A DNA stretch of 64,000 nt from Agarivorans sp. Toyoura001 (GTDB lineage Bacteria > Pseudomonadota > Gammaproteobacteria > Enterobacterales > Celerinatantimonadaceae). Positions 7,667-16,395 of the stretch are shown piece by piece. Both the position numbers and the translations under genes were made by a program. The notes below the pieces were generated by a model. That model was not told the origin of the DNA. It worked only from the letters and a program-made list of their open reading frames with translations, and ran no database searches. Every line of letters starts with the position of its first letter. Position 1 is the first letter of the stretch. The DNA is taken from the NCBI RefSeq assembly GCF_005405585.1, contig NZ_BJEQ01000020.1, forward strand, positions 17,850-81,849, given 5' to 3'.

Positions 7667-7702
7667 AGGAAAATTTCCTTGTTTAAACACGGAATTTTTC
7701 CT
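7667..7702. repeat. Long palindrome beside the cassette insertion point
   Basis: The arms AGGAAAATTTCC (7667-7678) and GGAATTTTTCCT (7691-7702) pair with one mismatch around GTTTAAAC. The palindrome lies 12 bp outside the cassette boundary at 7654/7655. It could be a degenerate attC or the structured insertion target. No T-tract makes it a clear terminator. Confidence 0.5.
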
Positions 7703-7928
7703 CTTTCACGCATTTGATAAATCCAAGATTATCACCTTTCCTAAATTACATCAGCCATCTAGCTCTAAAAGTAACAAAAACATCAGCAAGAAAGGTGGGA
7801 TACACTTGGGAAAGAAGGAATCACAATTTACTTGTGTAAAATCACTGTGCTTTATTGGTTCGAACTTACTAAAGCAAAGAGTAAACAGGAGTAAGGTTGC
7901 TGCTTAGTGCCGCCGAAGTTGCATACGT
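7703..7928. other. Gene-free stretch upstream of the cassette and downstream of the PP-loop pair
   Basis: About 225 bp of AT-rich sequence. I see no open frame, hairpin with T-tract or promoter that I would defend. Confidence 0.4.
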
Positions 7929-9176
7929 TTAGTCGTAAATGCTGCCGATGTTGGCGCTAGATATAAACTTAGGATGCTTCTTTAGCCGTTGCTGTAGTAA
8001 GTCTAGTTGGATTGAATCACTGTATTTAGGAAATACGCTCACATCAGCAAGTTGGTTGATAGAAAGCCTGCTTCGTCGCCATTTAGCCCACCTAGCATTA
8101 AGCAATAAACGGTCGGTTTCACGAAGGAATTGCTTGCTGCGGTAACGCCATATTATTTGCTTTAATACACGGCTGAGAAATTTGTTTTGCTTAGTCATAG
8201 CCAGCTGGTAAAGATACTCATAAAACGACAAGTCTTCTTCACTCTTAGGTGATAGCTGTTTTAAGTCTGTGGTAGTAATTGGTTCAGAAAATTTAAAATT
8301 AGTAACATCGTTGAGCTGCATCGCCATATGAGTTCGATAACATTTGGCACAGCGCCCGCAATTGTAGTTTGGGTCTTTCCAGCATACCCATAAGTTGTGC
8401 AGGGCATCGGGGTAGTGTTTGATGGCGGCGATTTTCTTTGCTCGATCTGCTTCTAAACCCACATGTGATAACTCACAGGACTCTGATGACCAGAGTGGGT
8501 CTATCAAAGGGTGGCCGTTTGAAGGGTGCACTGCATCATAAGTAACCGCTGCGCTGCACAAAGCACTTTTAGGGTTAAGCAGCAGTGCCACGCTGGCAAG
8601 CGAGGCACCAAAATTAGCGAAACGCGCTAAACGGGTCCAGCCGGTAAACTCCTTCAAATTGCTTTCAACACATATCAATCGCTTGTCGAAGATGTGAGCC
8701 GTTTTCTGACAGCGTGCCACCATATTGCGCCAGGTGGTTTTGTCCATGCTGAAATCAAAGCCGTTTATCAGAATAAGATTCTCTAGTTGGTTTAGATGCT
8801 GAATCAACGAATAGGTGCCGTCTACGCCGCCAGAAAAAAATACACTATGACCCAACTGTTTATTTGACGGTTTAAAGCTTTGAGTGGTGGCTTGAATATT
8901 GATTATCTTAAAAATGGGGTTCCAAGCATGCATGATGGTTTGGATTTTCTGCAAGTTTTCTAGCAAGGTTGCGGATACGTAATACTGCCTATCAACCACG
9001 ATATCTTCACCCAAAAACATCGCCGGGGCTAAGGCTGAACAAATAAATGGGCTGGCATCGTTCCCCGCTAAAACCAAATCGGGGCTGCTCTTAAACCATA
9101 AGGGAAAAGGACCAAGCATGGCTGAGAGTTTATTGTAACGGCGGTGTTTTTCTAGGTTAAGTTGATGAATTCGCAT
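7929..9176 (-). CDS. PP-loop ATPase-like protein, copy B
   Basis: 415-residue soluble protein of unknown function. A PP-loop (adenylating alpha-hydrolase fold) motif, FFSGGVDGTYSL, begins near residue 112. It differs from the usual SGGxDS in having Gly for the last Ser. A Cys cluster YNCGRCAKCYRT lies near 265-277, likely binding zinc. The N-terminal ~100 residues (LWFKSSPDL, then SPFICSALAPAMFLGEDI) form a separate domain shared with the neighbouring paralogue. Such proteins adenylate a carbonyl or amide group of a substrate, as in QueC and ExsB. The substrate here is unknown. It lies 8 bp downstream of its paralogue in one operon; its own ribosome site is weak. Its basic C-terminal region (KWRRSRLSI) is absent from copy A. 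Confidence 0.7.
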   Translation of the reverse strand: MRIHQLNLEKHRRYNKLSAMLGPFPLWFKSSPDLVLAGNDASPFICSALAPAMFLGEDIVVDRQYYVSATLLENLQKIQTIMHAWNPIFKIINIQATTQSFKPSNKQLGHSVFFSGGVDGTYSLIQHLNQLENLILINGFDFSMDKTTWRNMVARCQKTAHIFDKRLICVESNLKEFTGWTRLARFANFGASLASVALLLNPKSALCSAAVTYDAVHPSNGHPLIDPLWSSESCELSHVGLEADRAKKIAAIKHYPDALHNLWVCWKDPNYNCGRCAKCYRTHMAMQLNDVTNFKFSEPITTTDLKQLSPKSEEDLSFYEYLYQLAMTKQNKFLSRVLKQIIWRYRSKQFLRETDRLLLNARWAKWRRSRLSINQLADVSVFPKYSDSIQLDLLQQRLKKHPKFISSANIGSIYD

Positions 9177-9184
9177 AAGGCGGA

Positions 9185-10324
9185 CTAGTGCTTTTTAACG
9201 AGTTGTTTTAGTTTGTGGGCGTAGCCGTGAAGCACTAAGTCATCAAATTGATTGGCCAGTTCTCGTAGTTGAAAGTTTCGTTTTATATGCTCAAGGGCTT
9301 CGGTCAATACCTTGTCGTGAGCTTGCTTTGCCTGCTCTATGTTTTCTTCAAGAAACTGCACATCATGCACGTTATACAATTTTAGTGGGCGGAGGCGTTG
9401 CTTGATTTTTTGGTCGCTAAGTTTAGGAAAGGTGTTGCACTCTATGCCGAGTGCTCGCAAGCTGCTCATGGTACGTAGGCATTTTTCGCATTCACCGCAG
9501 TTATAACCATGATCGTGCCAGCATACTCGGAGTATGTTTAGGTAGTCAGGGTCTTGGCTTAGCACCTTTAGTTTGTCGATTCTTTTACAAGCTGCACCAT
9601 GGTGTTCTATTTGAGTATGGTGATTACTCCATAAATGATCGGTGATGTAATTAGAGCCCTCTGGAATATTGTTTTCATAGGTTAGCCCAGACGCGATAAA
9701 GCATTTTTTCACGCCCAAGGCTAAAGCAATGCTCGATAAACCGCCGCCAAAACACACTCCCCAATTTAGCTGGTGGTGATAACCTAAAAAACGCACATTG
9801 GTTTCGCAGGGGACCAGCTGCTTGCCTTTACTGGCCAAATATTGCTCGTTGCAGTTATAGGCTTGTTGATACAAGTTATCGCTGGAAAGCTGCATATCAA
9901 TGCCTTTAGCAAACAATAGGTAGTCTATCTGCTGCTGTTTTTGGTTAAAGGTGTAACTCCCATCTATACCTCCAGAAAAAAAAGACACCGTGTCGTTGTT
10001 AGCGTTAGCCGGCTCCATGGCGACACCGCCGTTTACTTTAATAGTATTCAGTTGATGCTTAAGGTAGGGCTGCCAGTAGCTAAAAATATGTTGCAGTTGC
10101 TCTAGGTTATTCAGCAAAGTGGGTGAGTAGTTGGCGCTATCTTCTAATTGTAAATCTTGATTCTTGGCCATGCTTATTAGCAAGCAGGCTGCAATAAAGG
10201 GATCAGCACTTAAGACCGGAGGGTACTGCTCTGGAAACTTATACCACAAGTCAAAACCCGCGCAGTCGGCACGTAAAATAGCATGTCCTGCAGTGTGTTC
10301 TATGCGGATTTGAGAAATCTTCAT
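9185..10324 (-). CDS. PP-loop ATPase-like protein, copy A
   Basis: 379-residue paralogue of the downstream gene. It has the same architecture: an N-terminal domain (FDLWYKFPEQYP, SADPFIAACLLISMAK), a PP-loop motif SFFSGGIDGSYTF near residue 112, and a zinc-type cluster YNCGECEKCLRT near 271-283. As in copy B, the PP-loop Ser is Gly. The start ATG has an excellent GAGGAGG at 7 bp. The pair forms a two-gene operon with no obvious partner enzyme. Sequence divergence between the copies is large, so the duplication is old or the two were acquired together and may form a heterodimer. No pathway can be named. Confidence 0.7.
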   Translation of the reverse strand: MKISQIRIEHTAGHAILRADCAGFDLWYKFPEQYPPVLSADPFIAACLLISMAKNQDLQLEDSANYSPTLLNNLEQLQHIFSYWQPYLKHQLNTIKVNGGVAMEPANANNDTVSFFSGGIDGSYTFNQKQQQIDYLLFAKGIDMQLSSDNLYQQAYNCNEQYLASKGKQLVPCETNVRFLGYHHQLNWGVCFGGGLSSIALALGVKKCFIASGLTYENNIPEGSNYITDHLWSNHHTQIEHHGAACKRIDKLKVLSQDPDYLNILRVCWHDHGYNCGECEKCLRTMSSLRALGIECNTFPKLSDQKIKQRLRPLKLYNVHDVQFLEENIEQAKQAHDKVLTEALEHIKRNFQLRELANQFDDLVLHGYAHKLKQLVKKH

Positions 10325-10388
10325 AAAGCCTCCTCGCTAGCTGTTAATCCTAGTGGCAATAAGCTTTTTTATACAATTAAGCGGGAGG

Positions 10389-10421
10389 ACTAAGGCGAGG
10401 ATTCGTCAGAAAAGCCTTAGT
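10389..10421. repeat. Hairpin between PP-loop operon and response regulator
   Basis: Perfect 8-bp inverted repeat ACTAAGGC/GCCTTAGT with a 17-nt loop, in the leader of the PP-loop operon and downstream of the response regulator gene. There is no clear T-tract; it may be a leader structure or weak terminator. Confidence 0.4.
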
Positions 10422-10506
10422 TGCAGTTAGCTATTGTTTACACTTGCCCGAGCCAACTTGTTCGGTTCAGGTACAATCATTATTTAAAATGCGTTAATTC
10501 ATTAGC

Positions 10507-11415
10507 TTAAATTTCATTTAAATAGGCCAAGCAAACTGCCGTTGCACTGGTTCGGTTCTCTACGGCTAACTTTTGAAATATAGCTTCAAGGTGTTTATTG
10601 ACGGTACGCGGGCTCATATCCAATATTTGGGCTATTTCACGATTGGTTTTTCCTCTCGCTAACCAAAACAGTACTTCGGACTCACGTTCAGTTAAGGCAA
10701 AGCGTTGGCGCAATGAATCCCGCATGCTGTGCTCGTCGTTGTCGACTAATCGCAGTAAGTGTTCTCCGGGGGATGATTGCCCCAGATAGCGGATCTGCAG
10801 CGGCTTATCTAGTTTAGCTAGCGACAATATCGAATGTTTCTCTGGCTTATGCATAAGCCACGTTTTTAGTTGTTGGGTGAGTAATTCAAGGTTTTGATTA
10901 AGCTCTATGCTTATTGAGCTTAAAAGCGCGGCCGCTTTAGAGCTACGCCAAATAACAGCTGCTTTATTGTTGATGGTGAAGGTGGCTTGGCCTAACTCAT
11001 CTAAAGCGCCGTGAGCGCTGCGAGTGAGGCGCGCGTTGCTAAGGTGAACTTTTATTCGCGCGAATAACTCATCGAGCTTTATGGGTTTATGGATATAGTC
11101 GACACCGCCTGACTCTAAGCCCTTAATCATTGATTCGCTGTCGCTCAAACCGGTCATAAATATCACTGGAATATCGCTAAAATCGCTATCTTGTTTAAGC
11201 AGTTGGCAGGCTTCAAAACCGTCCATGTTGGGCATTAAGGCATCCATGAGTACTAAATCTGGATTAATCCGTAGGCTAATATCTAGGGCCTGCTGTCCAT
11301 CCATGGCAATGAGTACCGTATAACCTTGTTCGTTGAGGGCGGTGTTTAACATGGCTAAAGATTCGGCCGCGTCGTCGACCACTAAAATAACGCCTTTCGA
11401 GCTTGCCGTGTTCAT
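10507..11415 (-). CDS. Response regulator, REC + LuxR-type HTH
   Basis: 302-residue DNA-binding response regulator. The receiver domain is at about 8-125, with acidic pair D14-D15, phospho-acceptor D58 (LVLMDALMP), T88 and K110 (HKP). A middle segment of about 100 residues (FTINNKAAVIWRSSKAAALL) looks PAS-like. The C-terminal LuxR/NarL helix-turn-helix (LTERESEVLFWLARGKTNREI, ending NKHLEAIFQKL) is near 238-300. The start MNTASSK has AAGGAGG just upstream. Its ATG overlaps the stop of the sensor kinase gene (ATGA), so the two are co-translated. It probably controls the divergent amide/urea importer and formamidase operon; that target is inferred from position. Confidence 0.88.
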   Translation of the reverse strand: MNTASSKGVILVVDDAAESLAMLNTALNEQGYTVLIAMDGQQALDISLRINPDLVLMDALMPNMDGFEACQLLKQDSDFSDIPVIFMTGLSDSESMIKGLESGGVDYIHKPIKLDELFARIKVHLSNARLTRSAHGALDELGQATFTINNKAAVIWRSSKAAALLSSISIELNQNLELLTQQLKTWLMHKPEKHSILSLAKLDKPLQIRYLGQSSPGEHLLRLVDNDEHSMRDSLRQRFALTERESEVLFWLARGKTNREIAQILDMSPRTVNKHLEAIFQKLAVENRTSATAVCLAYLNEI

Positions 11416-14400
11416 GATAAATCCTCCTTTTTCATGAGCTGTTCGCAAGCCATGCTTATTTTAGAAAACTGAAATTGACTTAAGTCTTGTCTGAACTGCT
11501 GGGTAATGACTAAAAGCTTTGGGTCACATTCTAAGTGCTGCAAACCTTGCTCAATGCCTTGTACAAAACCCAGTTGCGCCATCTGGTTAATCTCGTTTAG
11601 CTGTTCTCGCTGATGTTGATTGATCGTTGGCGCTGTATTTGCCACTAGCGAAGAGGGTTGAGGTGGTGTTGGCGGCGTTATTGGGCTAAATCGCCAAGTA
11701 ATGGCTAAGGCTTTGGCTATTTTCTCAAGTAGTGCGTTGTAACGTATTGGCTTGGCTAAATAGTCATTGTGAAGAGCTTGTTCAACATGGCGGATCCCAG
11801 CGTCTAAAAACGAGGGTTCATTAGCATTCGCCGACACCATAATTATGGGTGATTCTACCGCTTGTTTACGCAACTCAGCCAGTAATTGCCAACCACTCAT
11901 CACGGGCATGGAGATGTCTAATAGAAACAAATCAACCTTGTTGTGTTCTAGAGCACTTAAACAGTCAATGGCATCGCTGGCTTCTAACACGCTAAAGCCC
12001 AAAGGCTGGAGAATTTGTAGCACTAGACTTCTATGGTTGGGGTCATCGTCTACTACCATAACGGTTTTACTTGGCCCATTTATGGATTCTATTTTGCCTA
12101 AGGCTGGCGCTTGGCTGGGGGCTTTTTCAATGCTTGATAGCATCAGACTTAATTTAAATACGCTGCCTTTTTCAGGCTCGCTAGTGAGGCTGATATTGCC
12201 ACCCATTATTTCAGTGAGCAATTGAGTTATGGTTAAACCAAGGCCAGTTCCTTGAGCTTGTACTGAACCACTGCTACGTACTCGCTCAAAGGGTTTGAAA
12301 ACCCGTTCTTGGTCTTGTTCACTTATGCCAACACCAGTATCACTAATGGTAAATTCGGCCACTTGATTGCGATAATGCACTTTTAGCGAGACTTCACCAT
12401 GTTGGGTAAATTTTACCGCATTGGATAGTAGGTTGATTAAAATTTGCCGTAAGTGGGTTTCATCTGCCACCACCCAATGAGGTAGATAAGGACTCGGTTG
12501 GTAGCTAAAACTAATGCCTTTATTCTTGGCTTGTAAGCTAAACATATCGACCAAGTCGTTGAGTAAGGCACCTATTTCCACTTGGTCTCGCTGCAGTTCA
12601 AGCTTACCTGCTTCAATTCTTGATATGTCCAACAAGCCTTCGATAATGTCGGCCAAGTGCTCGCCACTGCGTTTGATTAATGAAACTTTAGCCACATGTT
12701 CGTTAGCCAAGGTGGGGGCTTTTTCTAATAACTGGGCATAACCCAGTACTGAGTTTAGCGGTGTTCTTAACTCGTGACTAATGCCGGTGAGATAGCGGCT
12801 TTTGGCATGGTTAGCCGATTCTGCGGTTTCTTTAGCTTGCTGTAAGGCTTGGTCAGTGGCTTCGTGGGCAGAGATTTCTTGGCTGAGTAATTGGGTTTGG
12901 CGCTGTGATTCATCTAGCGCAAATTGGCGGCTGTCGTTGGCCAATACAAACAGCCATACCAACACCCCCATAATGATCATTAGTAAAAAGAATATATGGC
13001 TTAAAGTGGCAGAAATAGCGGCTTTGGTGGCTACTTCGCTTCCCGGTATTCGCGCGTACACCAGATAAAACAAACTCGCGATAAGCATGGCGATTAGCGC
13101 CATTAAACCAGAAAAGTGCAACAAGCGGGTATTCATTAACGACGAGACAGATTTAGGGAGAATTAAGGCGACAAACTGACTTAATTGCTGGCCAAATCGG
13201 GCGTTGGTTTTGCACTGATCGTGGCAGCGTGCATCTAAGGTGCAACACAAAGAACAAATTGCTCCACCGTAGGCTGGGCAACTGGCTAAATCCTCAATCT
13301 CAAAGCTATTTTGGCAAACCGTACACTCACCTTGGAGTGTGTTAGGCAGTGTGGATTCCCTAGCTAGGTAATAGCGCCCTTGGGTGAGCACCGCAATAAT
13401 GGGCGAGCAAACAAATGCACAGCCCAAACCTATAAATGGCGCTAGTGCTTGGGCGGTATCGCCGAGGTTGCCGGTATAACAATATATTCCGGCAAACGAG
13501 GCAAATACCATGGCGCCTACTCCAACCGGATTAATGTCGTAGAGGTGAGCGCGCTTAAATTCAATATGTTTGGGGCTTAACCCTAAAGGTTTGTTGATGA
13601 TCAAATCGGCAACCAGCGCACCTACCCAAGCCACGGCCACATTAGAATAGATACCTAGAATATCTTCGATGGCCGAGTAGATACCCAGCTCCATAATAAG
13701 CAGCGCGATGATGACATTAAACACCAGCCAAACCACTCGCCCTGGGTGGCTATGGGTTAAGCGCGAAAAAAAGTTAGACCAAGCAATAGAGCCAGCATAA
13801 GCATTGGTAACGTTAATTTTTAGCTGACAAACTAGTACGAAAATACCGGCGAGCGATAGGGCAACCAGCGGTGACTGCGTCATATATGAAAAAGCGACTT
13901 GGTACATTTGAATTGGGTCACCAGCCACGTCTTCGCTCACTCCTGCGTTAATCGCTAACACCACTAAAAATGATCCCAGTAAAATTTTCACCGCGCCGAC
14001 AATTATCCAACCGGGACCGGCCGAGAGTAATGCTAACCACCAACATGCTCGATGTTTTTTGTTGGCCTCTGGCATAAAGCGTAAAAAGTCGACCTGTTCG
14101 CCAATTTGCGCCATTAAAGAGAACAGTATTCCCGATGCTGCACCAAATAGATGCAGGTTAAATTGGCCGGTTGCATCGCTTTCCTGAGCGCCTTGGTATT
14201 GTAACCAGTTGTCTATGGCATTCGATTCGTGCCACAGGATAAATACGAAAGGGGTGATTTGTAATATTAGCCACAGGGGTTGGCTCCAAAGTTGAAAGCG
14301 GCTAATAAACGTAATGCCGTGGGTAACTAAAGGAATAACAACAACCGCGCTAATTAAGTAACCAATGCTTAGAGGGATATTAAATAATAGTTCTAAGGCT

Positions 14401-14813
14401 GAGGCCATTATCGCCGCTTCAATGGCAAAAAAGATAAAGGTAAAAGAGGCGTAGATTAGCGAGGTAATGGTAGAACCAATGTAGCCAAAGCCCGCACCCC
14501 GGGTGAGTAAATCGATGTCTACGCCGTAACGTGCCGCGTAGTAAGAAATAGGCATACCGCAAAAAAAGATAATCGCTGAAACGACTAAGATTGCGGCGAT
14601 TGAGTTGCTAAAGCCATAGCTGAGCATTAACGCTCCGCCTATTGCTTCTAAGGCAAGAAAAGAGATAGCGCCTAAGGCGGTATTAGAGACGCGAGCAACC
14701 GACCATTGCCTCGCGCTTTTAGAGGTAAACCTCAGCGCATAATCTTCCAAGGTTTGATTGGCGACCCAGCGGTTGTAGTTTCGCCTTGCCTTAAATACGT
14801 GCTGATCCTTCAT
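11412..14813 (-). CDS. NCS1-type permease fused to hybrid histidine kinase
   Basis: 1133-residue inner-membrane sensor. Residues 1 to about 480 are a full NCS1 nucleobase/allantoin-type permease (YNRWVANQTLEDYALRF, about twelve hydrophobic segments). A Cys-rich, probably zinc-binding segment follows at about 491-533 (CTVCQNSF, then CSLCCTLDARCHDQC). Two more membrane helices lie at about 550-640. Next come HisKA with H near 680 (SHELRTPLNSVLGYAQ), HATPase (NLLSNAVKF, DTGVGIS, GTGLGLT), a receiver domain near 915-1030 with Asp near 961 (LFLLDISMPVMSGW), and a tail of about 70 residues. The layout recalls CbrA, where a transporter domain is fused to a kinase. It is divergent from the Urt/Fmd operon and coupled to the response regulator gene. 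The ligand is probably an amide, urea or related nitrogen compound. Confidence 0.88.
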   Translation of the reverse strand: MKDQHVFKARRNYNRWVANQTLEDYALRFTSKSARQWSVARVSNTALGAISFLALEAIGGALMLSYGFSNSIAAILVVSAIIFFCGMPISYYAARYGVDIDLLTRGAGFGYIGSTITSLIYASFTFIFFAIEAAIMASALELLFNIPLSIGYLISAVVVIPLVTHGITFISRFQLWSQPLWLILQITPFVFILWHESNAIDNWLQYQGAQESDATGQFNLHLFGAASGILFSLMAQIGEQVDFLRFMPEANKKHRACWWLALLSAGPGWIIVGAVKILLGSFLVVLAINAGVSEDVAGDPIQMYQVAFSYMTQSPLVALSLAGIFVLVCQLKINVTNAYAGSIAWSNFFSRLTHSHPGRVVWLVFNVIIALLIMELGIYSAIEDILGIYSNVAVAWVGALVADLIINKPLGLSPKHIEFKRAHLYDINPVGVGAMVFASFAGIYCYTGNLGDTAQALAPFIGLGCAFVCSPIIAVLTQGRYYLARESTLPNTLQGECTVCQNSFEIEDLASCPAYGGAICSLCCTLDARCHDQCKTNARFGQQLSQFVALILPKSVSSLMNTRLLHFSGLMALIAMLIASLFYLVYARIPGSEVATKAAISATLSHIFFLLMIIMGVLVWLFVLANDSRQFALDESQRQTQLLSQEISAHEATDQALQQAKETAESANHAKSRYLTGISHELRTPLNSVLGYAQLLEKAPTLANEHVAKVSLIKRSGEHLADIIEGLLDISRIEAGKLELQRDQVEIGALLNDLVDMFSLQAKNKGISFSYQPSPYLPHWVVADETHLRQILINLLSNAVKFTQHGEVSLKVHYRNQVAEFTISDTGVGISEQDQERVFKPFERVRSSGSVQAQGTGLGLTITQLLTEIMGGNISLTSEPEKGSVFKLSLMLSSIEKAPSQAPALGKIESINGPSKTVMVVDDDPNHRSLVLQILQPLGFSVLEASDAIDCLSALEHNKVDLFLLDISMPVMSGWQLLAELRKQAVESPIIMVSANANEPSFLDAGIRHVEQALHNDYLAKPIRYNALLEKIAKALAITWRFSPITPPTPPQPSSLVANTAPTINQHQREQLNEINQMAQLGFVQGIEQGLQHLECDPKLLVITQQFRQDLSQFQFSKISMACEQLMKKEDLS

Positions 14814-14894
14814 GGTTTACGCGCCTTCCTTTTATTGGCTTAGCCAGAAGCAAGCATTAATCACGCCGAATTATCTCCACGATAATGTCATAAA

Positions 14895-14922
14895 TATCAA
14901 TAGAATCAGTATGTTATTGATA
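14895..14922. promoter_or_regulatory. Inverted repeat in the sensor/urtA divergent promoter region
   Basis: Perfect 8-bp arms TATCAATA (14895-14902) and TATTGATA (14915-14922) with 12 nt between. They lie in the 309-bp gap between the divergent sensor-kinase and urtA genes. It is a candidate operator, perhaps for the linked response regulator. No other strong feature was seen in 14814-15122 apart from the sigma-54-like site and a small GAGC/GCTC hairpin near 15027. Confidence 0.35.
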
Positions 14923-14939
14923 GGTTGAGAATATGGGAA

Positions 14940-14955
14940 TGGCTTGTTATCAGCA
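14940..14955 (+). promoter_or_regulatory. Weak sigma-54-like promoter upstream of urtA
   Basis: TGGCTTGTTATCAGCA keeps the obligatory GG and GC at the right spacing but matches the consensus poorly elsewhere. It lies 168 bp before the urtA start. Nitrogen-scavenging operons are often sigma-54/NtrC dependent, which is why it is listed. Confidence 0.25.
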
Positions 14956-15122
14956 TGCGCTAATGAGTCTTGACCCTAAATCAATCGTTGCATTGTGGCT
15001 ATGCGTCAAATGACGTAGTGGGCTAGAGCAATTAGCTCATTTTGCTGTTTAGCTGATTTTTGCAAAATGGTAGTCAGCAAGTATGGACACATTGTCTTAC
15101 ACACTCAGCAGGGACTATCACT

Positions 15123-16385
15123 ATGCAAAAACTTAATAAATCAGGCTTAAGCAATGTGCTACGCCGGAACATTTTAAAAGGAATGATGGCATTGCCAGCA
15201 GCTATGTTGGTGTCACAGCTAAGTTTAGCCGCAGCCATGAGCACCGCCGATGTGAATACCACCGGTTTAGCGGTGACCGACGATACCGTGAAGGTAGGTA
15301 TCTTACATTCCATCACTGGCACCATGGCCATTAGTGAGACGGGTTCGGTACAAGCAGAGATGTTGGCGATTGAGCAGATTAACGCTATGGGTGGCGTATT
15401 GGGTCGTCAAATTGAATATGTGCAAGAAGATGGCGCCAGCGACTGGCCAACCTTTGCTGAAAAATCTAAAAAACTATTAGTAAAAGATAAGGCCGCTGCG
15501 GTATTTGGTTGTTGGACATCGGCATCGCGCAAAGCGGTACTGCCAGTGTTTGAACAATACAACGGCATGCTTTATTACCCTACATTTTATGAGGGTTTGG
15601 AGCAGTCGCCGAATGTTATTTACACGGGTCAAGAAGCCACTCAGCAGATTATTGCTGGTATCGATTGGGTAACCAAAACCAAAGATGCTAAAAGCTTTTT
15701 CTTGTTAGGTTCGGATTATATTTGGCCGCGTACCTCTAATAAAATTGCGCGTAAGCACATTGATAAATTGGGTCTTAAGGTCGTTGGCGAAGAGTACTAC
15801 CCGCTAGGTCACACCTCATTTAACTCTGTTATCAACAAAATCAAACTGAAAAAACCTGATGTTATCTACGCGATTGTGGTGGGTGGCTCTAACGTGGCTT
15901 TTTACAAGCAACTTAAAGCGGCTGGCATTGATATGACCAAAGAGAAACCATTGGTTCTGACTATCTCAGTAACCGAAGATGAAATTTTGGGTATAGGTGG
16001 CGAAAACATGCAGGGTGCTTACGCGGCAATGAAGTACTTCCAAAGCCTGACTAACACAAATAACCAAGAGTTTGTTGCTGCCTTTAAGAAGCGTTGGGGT
16101 GACGATATTGTGATTGGCGACGTAACTCAGGCGGCTTACTTAGGCCCATGGTTATGGAAAGCCGCAGTAGAAAAAGCCGGCTCGTTTGATATTGATAAAG
16201 TACGCGCGGCGTCACCAAATCTTGAACTTACCACTGCACCAGAAGGTTACGTGAAGGTACATGAAAACCATCACTTATGGTCTAAAACACGTATCGGTCA
16301 TGCCTTGCCAAATGGCCAGTATGAAGTGGTGTATGAAACAGAAGACCTGATTGAGCCAAACCCATTCCCTAAAGGTTATCAGTAA
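15123..16385 (+). CDS. urtA: Amide/urea ABC importer, substrate-binding protein (UrtA/FmdD family)
   Basis: 420-residue periplasmic binding protein. The start MQKLNKSG has GGGA 8 bp upstream. The N-terminus VLRRNILKGMMALPAAMLV carries a twin-arginine motif (R14-R15-x-I-L-K), so it may be exported folded via Tat; cleavage is likely near LAAA. The mature domain has VKVGILHSITGTMAISE, EDGASDWPTFAEKSKKL and AAVFGCWTSASRKAVLPVF, the hallmarks of UrtA/FmdD. The binding-site region reads YYPTFYEGLEQSP where urea-type UrtA, from memory, reads YPVQYEGLE. This hints at short amides rather than urea. First gene of the urt-fmd operon, followed by a hairpin that may keep the binding protein in excess. Confidence 0.85.
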   Translation: MQKLNKSGLSNVLRRNILKGMMALPAAMLVSQLSLAAAMSTADVNTTGLAVTDDTVKVGILHSITGTMAISETGSVQAEMLAIEQINAMGGVLGRQIEYVQEDGASDWPTFAEKSKKLLVKDKAAAVFGCWTSASRKAVLPVFEQYNGMLYYPTFYEGLEQSPNVIYTGQEATQQIIAGIDWVTKTKDAKSFFLLGSDYIWPRTSNKIARKHIDKLGLKVVGEEYYPLGHTSFNSVINKIKLKKPDVIYAIVVGGSNVAFYKQLKAAGIDMTKEKPLVLTISVTEDEILGIGGENMQGAYAAMKYFQSLTNTNNQEFVAAFKKRWGDDIVIGDVTQAAYLGPWLWKAAVEKAGSFDIDKVRAASPNLELTTAPEGYVKVHENHHLWSKTRIGHALPNGQYEVVYETEDLIEPNPFPKGYQ

Positions 16386-16395
16386 CCACGTGTTC

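Noticed and set aside
6669..7928. Intact insertion sequence or transposase gene
   Set aside because: No transposase-length frame, DDE/HUH motif or target-site duplication was seen.
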